A DNA stretch of 48,403 nt. Origin: Gammaproteobacteria bacterium (GTDB lineage: Bacteria > Pseudomonadota > Gammaproteobacteria > Thiohalomonadales > Thiohalomonadaceae). Made by a program: the position numbers and the translations under genes. Under the pieces are notes generated by a model. That model was not told where the DNA came from and searched no databases. It saw only the letters and a program-made list of their open reading frames with translations. Numbering within the stretch: the stretch's first letter is position 1; every line of letters begins with the position of its first letter. The stretch lies in the NCBI GenBank assembly GCA_003252455.1, contig QKED01000054.1, positions 1 through 48,403 of the forward strand, given 5' to 3'. Shown piece after piece: positions 42,401 to 48,403 of the stretch.

Positions 42401-43636
42401 ATGATCGAACCCAAACGCGTCCTCAACCACCTGGCCCGCCATTGGGAGCTGATCGATCGCCTGTTCGAGCAGGTGGGTGACGGCACCATCACCCTGCAGG
42501 GGCTTCGCGGCCTGCTCGCACTCGCCCGTCCGCACTGGGATGCTGGCGATATCAGCTTGCAGATCAACACCTTACTCGGGCTAGAACTGCTCATCCCGGT
42601 GGCCAAGTCGCACAACCGCTTCGAACTCAACCCCACCATCATGGAGTTCGTCGGCTACCTCAAGCATGAGCACCGCCTGGGGTTGAGCATGGAGATCCAG
42701 GCCTATGTGGAGCACCTGCGCGCCCTCACCGAGCGCATCGGCAAGGCCACCGAGGAGGGCGACCGTGCCGACCTCTCGCGTTTCACCCGCCTGCTCGACC
42801 AGCGCATCCGCGAGGTGATCAAGAAACTGCGCAACGACGAGCTGGCGCTGGAGGGGATCGCCGAGCGTGCGCGCACCCGGGGGCGCGACATCCCGCTCAA
42901 GGAGCGCTACGCCGAGGTGCTGTCGAGCTGGGACGAGTATGTGGAGCCGATGATCGAGCTGGTGCGCCATGACGGCCTGTTCGATCAGACCGTGCGCCAC
43001 ATCGAGCGCCAACTACAGCGGCTCGCGCGCGGCCTCGACCTGCGCGGCGGCCTACTCGACGACTCGGAGCTGCTCGGCCGCCTGCAGGCGCGGCTGATGG
43101 ACATGGAGGCGGTGGCACACCACACCCTCAAGCGCGCCACCGAGATCCTGCTGCCGCTGCGCGAAGAGATCCGCCGCAACGACGCCCTCAGCCGGGGTGC
43201 CTCACTGGCCCTCGCCACCCTACGCAAGAAGGGGCCATTGGCCCTCGACCTGCAGCGCCGGGTGCCGCTGTTCGCCCGCCCGGCGATCAACTTCTTCGGC
43301 TCGCATGGTGCGGTACAGGGCTATCTGTACGCCATCAGCCGCTTCCAACCGAGCGCCAACCCCTTCCCCGAGCGCAATGCCCGCCCCGCCACCGCCGATC
43401 GCCCCATCATCGGCTACCCCGAGGTGCGCGCCCGCTTCATTGGTGAGCGCCCGGTGGCCGACGCCATGGCCTGGCTCATCACGCACTACCCCGAGGTGGG
43501 GAGCGACGAGCTGCTCTACTGGTTCTCTCTCCTCGCACGCGACAGTGAGCTGCCCAAGCGCCGTCTGGAGCGTGCCGCCTATGCCACCCCGGGCCATCGG
43601 CTGCGCCTCACCTCCTACCACTTCCCCGCCCGCTGA
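42401..43636 (+). CDS. Unrecognised helical protein with possible N-terminal winged helix
   Basis: I do not recognise this 411-residue protein. Residues 1-90 look like a winged-helix domain (HWELIDRLFEQVGDG, HWDAGDISLQINTLLGLELL). Residues about 95-290 are charged and mostly helical with coiled-coil character (RLLDQRIREVIKKLR, HIERQLQRLARGL). The C-terminal part (about 300-411) is mixed and has GYPEVRARFIGE and ELLYWFSLLARD. The plan loosely recalls kleisin-like partners of SMC proteins such as MukF/MksF, but that is only a resemblance. It is divergent from ParA and convergent, 5 bp away, with the response-regulator gene. Confidence 0.75.
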   Translation: MIEPKRVLNHLARHWELIDRLFEQVGDGTITLQGLRGLLALARPHWDAGDISLQINTLLGLELLIPVAKSHNRFELNPTIMEFVGYLKHEHRLGLSMEIQAYVEHLRALTERIGKATEEGDRADLSRFTRLLDQRIREVIKKLRNDELALEGIAERARTRGRDIPLKERYAEVLSSWDEYVEPMIELVRHDGLFDQTVRHIERQLQRLARGLDLRGGLLDDSELLGRLQARLMDMEAVAHHTLKRATEILLPLREEIRRNDALSRGASLALATLRKKGPLALDLQRRVPLFARPAINFFGSHGAVQGYLYAISRFQPSANPFPERNARPATADRPIIGYPEVRARFIGERPVADAMAWLITHYPEVGSDELLYWFSLLARDSELPKRRLERAAYATPGHRLRLTSYHFPAR

Positions 43637-43641
43637 GGCGC

Positions 43642-45048
43642 TCAAGCGGCGCCCCACGCCTGCTTCTTGCGATAGAGGGTCGAGGGGCTCACCTCCAGGA
43701 GCGCCGCCGCGCGAGGGATGTTGCCGTCACAATAGGCGATGGCCGCCTCGATCGCCTCCCGCTCGACCTGCGCCAGTGGTTTGATCACCGTGGCGGCGCC
43801 CGCGAGCGGGCTCTGCGCCACTGGCGGTACGCTGGCCGTGGCCGACATCGGCGGCACGCTGGCGGGGCTGCCCGGGGTGTGTCGGTCGAGTGGCGGTGGT
43901 AGGTGCGCCACCTCCACCCGTTCGGCGTTGTGCAGCACGACGATATTGCGCACCACGTTCTGTAGCTGGCGCACATTGCCCGGCCAGGGGTAGTCGAGCA
44001 GCACTGCCTCCACCTCTGGGGCGAAGGTGCCGAAGCGCTTGTTCTCCTCGCCGGCATATTGGCCCAGTAGGTGGCGGGCGATGAGTAGGATGTCGGCGCC
44101 ACGCTCGCGCAGCGGCGGCATCTGTAAGGGGATCACGTGCAGGCGGTAGTAGAGGTCTTCGCGCAGGCGACCGGCGGCCACCTCCTCCAGCGGTACGCGG
44201 TTGGTGGCGCAGATGATGCGCACGTCGACCTTCTCCTCCTTACTGCCGCCCACGCGCAGGAAGCTGCCGGTCTGCAGGAAGCGCAGCAGCTTGGTCTGCA
44301 ACTCCAACTCCATCTCGCCCAGTTCGTCGAGGAACAGGGTGCCGCCGTCGGCGCGGCTCACCGCCCCCTTGCGCTCGCTCACCGCGCCGGTGAAGGCTCC
44401 TTTGACATGCCCGAACAGCTCGCTCTCGACCAGGTCCTTGGGGATGGCGCCGCAGTTGATGGCGACGAAGGGGCCCTTGGCGCGTAGCCCCTGACGGTGG
44501 ATGGCATCGGCGCACACCTCCTTGCCGGTGCCACTCTCGCCGGTGATGAACACGGTGGCGTTGCTGGAGGCGGCCGCCTCGATGGTGCGATAGACCGCCT
44601 GCATGGGGGGGCTGGCGCCGATGAAGCCGTGATACTGCTCGCGCTCATAGGTGGCGCGGTAATCGGCCACCAGGTGCTTCAGGCGGTTGCGCTCCAGTAC
44701 GTTGTTGAGGGTAACGCGCAGGCGCTTGGCGTCGAAGGGCTTCTCGATAAAGTCGGCGGCGCCGTTGCGCAACGCCTCGACGGCGATATCCACCGAGCCA
44801 TGGGCAGTGACGATGATGGTGTCGCACGGCAGCTCCTGCGCATGCATCCAGGCGAGGATCGCCATACCATCCATATCCGGCAGCTTGAGGTCGAGCAGCA
44901 CCAGATGCGGCAACTGCTCACGGATGTGCGCCAGCGCCTCGGCGCCGGTCGCCACCAGACTCAGATCGATATCCTCCTCCTTGAGGTAGCTGGCGTAGAG
45001 CTTGGCGAGGGAGGGGCTGTCTTCGACCAGTAGCACCTTGGCGGTCAT
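43642..45048 (-). CDS. LuxO-like sigma-54-dependent response regulator
   Basis: The 468-residue protein has a receiver domain (about 1-120, phospho-acceptor D53 in [11 protein letters not shown]), a sigma-54 AAA+ domain (Walker A GESGTGKE, sigma-54 contact GAFTGA, Walker B-like [12 protein letters not shown]) and a Fis-type helix-turn-helix at the C-terminus ([19 protein letters not shown]). Sequence in the AAA+ region is close to LuxO of vibrios. It would activate sigma-54 promoters when phosphorylated by the hybrid kinase two genes upstream. ATG 45048 is 1 bp after the preceding gene. Confidence 0.93.
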   Translation of the reverse strand: MTAKVLLVEDSPSLAKLYASYLKEEDIDLSLVATGAEALAHIREQLPHLVLLDLKLPDMDGMAILAWMHAQELPCDTIIVTAHGSVDIAVEALRNGAADFIEKPFDAKRLRVTLNNVLERNRLKHLVADYRATYEREQYHGFIGASPPMQAVYRTIEAAASSNATVFITGESGTGKEVCADAIHRQGLRAKGPFVAINCGAIPKDLVESELFGHVKGAFTGAVSERKGAVSRADGGTLFLDELGEMELELQTKLLRFLQTGSFLRVGGSKEEKVDVRIICATNRVPLEEVAAGRLREDLYYRLHVIPLQMPPLRERGADILLIARHLLGQYAGEENKRFGTFAPEVEAVLLDYPWPGNVRQLQNVVRNIVVLHNAERVEVAHLPPPLDRHTPGSPASVPPMSATASVPPVAQSPLAGAATVIKPLAQVEREAIEAAIAYCDGNIPRAAALLEVSPSTLYRKKQAWGAA

Positions 45049-45049
45049 C

Positions 45050-46606
45050 TCAGGCTCCAGGTTCGGTATCGGGCTCCAGCAACAGGAGCAGGGTGTCATC
45101 CAGTGGCGGTACACCGGCGAGGGTGTCGAAACACTCCATCACCTGACGCAGGGCCGCGTGTAGCGGTGCCCGGCGCCCGTGGCAGAGCGCCTCCTCGACC
45201 CCCTCGGCCAGTGTGGATCGAGTGGCGCTGTCGATGGCGGCGTCGAACAGCCCGTCGGTGTAGAGGGCGAGGCGCTGACCCGCACCCAGGTGCAGGCGTA
45301 GCGGGTGATATTGGGGCTCCGGCAGCAGCCCGGGGAGCACCCCCTCCACCGGTAGGTAGGTGAGGCGCTCACCATCGAGCAACAGCGGTTTGGGGTGACC
45401 CGCTGCGGCCAGTTCTAACATACCGTCGGGGTAGAGGGCCAGTACCAGGCAGGTGAGCGTAGCCGCGTCGAGCAGCTGATCGGCATAGGCGGCCTGGGCC
45501 AAGGCAGCGAGCAGTTGTGCGGGACCCGCCTCGGGACCAAGGGCGTGCAGCAGGCCACGCAGGTAACCGCCATAGGCATGGGCGAAGAACTTGGCGCTCT
45601 CGTCGTGCCCCATCACATCGGCGAGGATCAGCAGGGTACGCCCCGGTTGGCTCTGATAGAGCAGCAGGTCACCCCCACCGCTGCCCGGGTGGCGCTGATC
45701 GTGCACACAGCGCCACCCGGGGAGGTGCTCAGGCAGCTGCGGGTAGAGGCTGCGGGCGATGCGCCGCTCGATGCGCTCGCTGAGCAGGCGTTTGAGCTGG
45801 CGCGTGCGCCCGAGCACCCGCTCGACGCAGTGCAGCAGGCGCTCACGGGTGATGGGTTTGACTAGATAGTCGTCGATACCGAGCGCGGCGGCCCGGCGCA
45901 GTGTCGCCTCACTGTCGTGGGCACTGAGAAAGACAAAGGGGATGAGCGCGTCGCCACAGCGTTCGAGCAGCGCCGCGCGCAGGGCGAAGCCGTCCATCCG
46001 CGGCATCTGAATGTCGGAGATGACCAGCTCCACCGGGCTCTCGGCCAGCGCGGCGAGGGCCTCGCCGGGGTCGCGATAGGCACTGACCCGATAGCTCGGC
46101 TCCAGGTGGGCACGATAGAGACGCAGCAGGGCCGCGTCGTCCTCCACCAGGGCGATGTGCACGCGCCGTTCGCGCGCCGGGTGGTACCAACCGAGCAGCA
46201 GGCGGTTGGGGGCCCCCGGGGTGTAGCTCACCGTATCGCACAGACTCCCGACCAGGGCCAGACCACGACCGCTCTCGGCGCCACTGAGGATCGTCTCCGG
46301 GGTCTGCGCGAAGGGGGAGAACTCTCCCGGCTGCCAGGGGCCACCGTCGTCCTCCAGGCAGAGCCACCAGGCCTGGGCGTCCTGACCGAAGGTGAGGGTC
46401 AGTGCGCTCGCCTTGGGGCTGGCGTGCTCCACCAGGTTGGTGCCCAGCTCGCTCAGGCAGAGGAGCATGGCGTGCTGTTCGCGCCTCGGCACCGCCAGGG
46501 CCAGCAGCACCTTCTCCAGCAGGTGACGCAGGGCGCGCACCTCCTCCAGCGAGGGGTTACGCCGACTCTGCAGTAAGGGGGTGAAGGGCATCTCGCTACA
46601 ACTCAT
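45050..46606 (-). CDS. HATPase-REC-PP2C signalling protein
   Basis: The 518-residue protein starts with an RsbW-like ATPase domain (about 25-150; SELGTNLVEHA, EDDGGPW, ESGRGLALV), then a receiver domain (about 150-270; LVISDIQMPRMDG), then a PP2C/RsbU-like phosphatase domain (about 290-515; GGGDLLLY, LILADVMGHDESA, YTDGLFD). It probably dephosphorylates or partner-switches an anti-sigma factor antagonist in response to phosphorylation. The ATG overlaps the stop of the kinase gene (ATGA). Most related proteins place the ATPase domain at the C-terminus. Confidence 0.9.
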   Translation of the reverse strand: MSCSEMPFTPLLQSRRNPSLEEVRALRHLLEKVLLALAVPRREQHAMLLCLSELGTNLVEHASPKASALTLTFGQDAQAWWLCLEDDGGPWQPGEFSPFAQTPETILSGAESGRGLALVGSLCDTVSYTPGAPNRLLLGWYHPARERRVHIALVEDDAALLRLYRAHLEPSYRVSAYRDPGEALAALAESPVELVISDIQMPRMDGFALRAALLERCGDALIPFVFLSAHDSEATLRRAAALGIDDYLVKPITRERLLHCVERVLGRTRQLKRLLSERIERRIARSLYPQLPEHLPGWRCVHDQRHPGSGGGDLLLYQSQPGRTLLILADVMGHDESAKFFAHAYGGYLRGLLHALGPEAGPAQLLAALAQAAYADQLLDAATLTCLVLALYPDGMLELAAAGHPKPLLLDGERLTYLPVEGVLPGLLPEPQYHPLRLHLGAGQRLALYTDGLFDAAIDSATRSTLAEGVEEALCHGRRAPLHAALRQVMECFDTLAGVPPLDDTLLLLLEPDTEPGA

Positions 46607-48403
46607 CGCGGCGCCTGCTGTGGGTCGTGTGCCAGGAGGGCCAGGGTCTCTTCGCAGAGCCCTGGGAGGGTCGCGATCGCCTCGGCCAGGGCCGTGGTGT
46701 CGGCCTCGCGGGCAGCCCCCTCCAGTACGAGGGCGAGCGCCTGTAGACGCCGACAACCGAAGGATCCGCTGGCCCCCTTGAGGGTGTGCGCCTCATCCAT
46801 CAGCGCGGATAGCTGCCCGTCGCGATGCTGCTCGACCATGCGCTCGACGCGCTTGCGCGTCTCCTGGGTGAAGATCTCCAGGATCTCGGCGACGATCTCC
46901 ACCGAAGTCTCCTCTTCAAGCTGCTTTAGCACGGCCCGTTCGACCAGCGGTGCGGCCTCGTCCACCGGGGTGTTGGCGGTGTGCGCCGGGGCATCACGCG
47001 CGCCCCCACCGAGCCAATGGGCCACCTCGTCGCGCAATTGGGGGATGGAGAAGGGCTTGCTGATGAAGTGATTCATGCCGGCGTCGTAACAGGCCTGTAC
47101 ATCCTCGGCCAGTGGGGTCGCGGAGAGGGCGATGATGAGACTCTGCGCATTCGGTCCCGCCCCGGCGCGGATGGCTCGACACGCCTCGATACCACCCATG
47201 CGTGGCATGGTGAGGTCGAGCAGGATCAGGTCATAGTGTGCCGCCTGGGCCTGCTCCACCGCCGCCGCACCATTCTCGACCAGGGTCACGCCGTAGCCCT
47301 GCTTACTCAGCACGGCGGTGATCACCGCCTGATTCTCCGGGCTATCCTCTGCCACCAAGATCCGCCGCTCAGCGAGACCTGTCACGGTGTCGAATGGCGC
47401 AGGTTTGCGTGTAGAGGGTGCCGGCAGCGTGGGCAAGGGGCTCTCGGCGCAGAGGTGGCGCGCCGTGGCGAGTGCAGCACGCCCTGGGAGCGGAAGGCTG
47501 AGGATAAAGGTGGTGCCCTGCCCCAGCTGACTACGTACTCGGATCGCCCCCCCCATCAGGTCGACCAGACTCTTGACGATGGCCAGGCCGAGTCCGGTGC
47601 CCCGGGCGTGGGCACTGCGTTCACCCACCTGCACGAACTCGTCGAAGATGGCGGACTGGTCGCTGGGGCTCATGCCGGGGCCGCTATCCTCTACCTGCAA
47701 CCGAAGGGCGTCGGGGATGTGCTGCAGCAGCACACGCACCCGCCCCTCGCGGGTGAACTTGATGGCGTTGGCGATGAGATTGACCAGGATCTGCCGCAGG
47801 CGCAGCGCGTCACCCAGGCACTCCCCGGCCACCCCGGCCTCGAAGTGTGCCTCCAGATTCACCCCCTTGCGCTCCGCCTCTGCCGCATAGAGGCTCACCG
47901 TCCCCTCTACCAGCTCTATCAGGTCGAACCAATCAGGGTGCAGCTCCAGCTTGCCCGCCTCGATCTTGGCCATGTCGAGCACCCCGTTGACCAGGCCGAG
48001 CAGGGTCTGACCACCGTGGGCGGAGATGTGGGCCAGGTGACGTTGGTGCGGGTCGAGGTCGCTCTCCAGCAGCAGGTCGTTGGTGCTGATCACCGCGTTC
48101 AGGGTCGAGCGGATCTCGTGGCTCAGGGTGGCGAAGAAGCGACTCTTCTGTTTGTTGGCACGCTCGGCGTCGGCCCGCGCCTGACGCAACCCCTCCTCCT
48201 GGCGCTTCTGTTCCGTGATATCGATGAAGTGGGCCACGTAGTGAGTGACCTGGCCGTTGTCGTCGAGCACCGCGGTGATGCTCAGCCACTCGGGGAAGAT
48301 CTCCCCCCCCTTGCGCCGGTTGTAGATCTCCCCCTCCCACTGCTGGTCGCGCTGGAGCTGACGCCACATCTGGCGATAGAAGGTAGGGTCGTGACGCCCC
48401 GAG
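46603..48403 (-). CDS. Hybrid sensor histidine kinase with REC and Hpt domains (5' partial)
   Basis: The gene runs off the window edge. In order it has the end of a PAS/PAC domain (WEGEIYNRRKGGEIFPEWLSI), a HisKA dimerisation domain (FFATLSHEIRSTLNAV with the phospho-histidine), HATPase (NLIANAIKFT, DSGPGMS, GTGLGLAIVKSLV), a receiver domain (LVAEDSPENQ, LLDLTMPRMGG) and a C-terminal Hpt domain (AHTLKGASGSFG with the relay histidine). This forms a complete His-Asp-His relay whose final targets are probably the two receiver-containing proteins encoded next. Confidence 0.93.
   Translation of the reverse strand, partial: SGRHDPTFYRQMWRQLQRDQQWEGEIYNRRKGGEIFPEWLSITAVLDDNGQVTHYVAHFIDITEQKRQEEGLRQARADAERANKQKSRFFATLSHEIRSTLNAVISTNDLLLESDLDPHQRHLAHISAHGGQTLLGLVNGVLDMAKIEAGKLELHPDWFDLIELVEGTVSLYAAEAERKGVNLEAHFEAGVAGECLGDALRLRQILVNLIANAIKFTREGRVRVLLQHIPDALRLQVEDSGPGMSPSDQSAIFDEFVQVGERSAHARGTGLGLAIVKSLVDLMGGAIRVRSQLGQGTTFILSLPLPGRAALATARHLCAESPLPTLPAPSTRKPAPFDTVTGLAERRILVAEDSPENQAVITAVLSKQGYGVTLVENGAAAVEQAQAAHYDLILLDLTMPRMGGIEACRAIRAGAGPNAQSLIIALSATPLAEDVQACYDAGMNHFISKPFSIPQLRDEVAHWLGGGARDAPAHTANTPVDEAAPLVERAVLKQLEEETSVEIVAEILEIFTQETRKRVERMVEQHRDGQLSALMDEAHTLKGASGSFGCRRLQALALVLEGAAREADTTALAEAIATLPGLCEETLALLAHDPQQAPR

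Overview
The window is high-GC bacterial chromosome with dense, operon-organised housekeeping genes and no phage, insertion sequence, CRISPR array or RNA gene that I could support. Gene order (yciO, rnm/yciV, yciB, yciI, bolA; site-2 protease, trpS, scpA, scpB, rluB), a Gram-negative outer-membrane gene (lpxH), a ubiquinone-type hydroxylase and a PEP-CTERM surface protein point to a gammaproteobacterium, perhaps Chromatiales-like. That placement is inferred from gene content, not from a marker gene.

Layout. 1-8054 (+): an acetate/organic-acid module made of two DUF294 (cNMP/CBS/nucleotidyltransferase) proteins flanking a small-plus-large sodium:solute symporter pair, then a DnaQ-like exonuclease and acetyl-CoA synthetase, closed by a strong terminator. 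8302-10831: alanine racemase, a DUF4124 protein and a CAAX-type membrane protease. 10845-17724 (-): a long, tightly packed operon running from site-2 protease through trpS, scpA, scpB, rluB, an endonuclease III-like glycosylase and guanine deaminase to a TPR protein and a SPOUT methyltransferase. 17809-19549 (-): yciO and rnm. 19856-22742 (+): yciB, yciI, bolA and two parvulin-type isomerases. 22812-23327 (-): GNAT acetyltransferase. 23605-27421 (+): complete polyamine transporter potABCD. 27511-28279 (+): a stand-alone 60-residue copy of a MerR effector domain followed by the MerR regulator. 28292-31956 (-): lpxH, a thioredoxin-like protein, a PilP-like exported protein, a GFA protein and a Ubi-type hydroxylase. 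32072-34246 (+): cobalamin adenosyltransferase, a WYL regulator and an exported HIRAN-domain protein. 34479-38086 (+): a PEP-CTERM protein and a 938-residue phosphatase-TPR-sulfotransferase fusion. 38157-40993 (-): nirBD. 41377-43636: an orphan ParA divergent from an unrecognised helical protein. 43642-48403 (-): a three-gene phosphorelay (hybrid kinase with Hpt, HATPase-REC-PP2C protein, LuxO-like sigma-54 response regulator).

The most notable items are two. First, the nirBD control region: an NtrC-like site, a near-consensus sigma-54 promoter, and an approximately 195-nt structured leader ending in an intrinsic terminator placed directly before the nirB ribosome-binding site. This looks like nitrogen-controlled transcription combined with attenuation of an assimilatory nitrite reductase. 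Second, the PEP-CTERM gene sits 11 bp upstream of the phosphatase-TPR-sulfotransferase gene, suggesting a surface-protein or surface-polymer modification unit. Lesser points of interest are an inverted pair of DnaA boxes upstream of the WYL gene, the duplicated MerR sensor domain, the unusual HATPase-REC-PP2C order in the phosphorelay, and a 28-bp perfect palindromic terminator between convergent genes.

All functional calls come from motifs and recalled family features read by eye; no database search was run.
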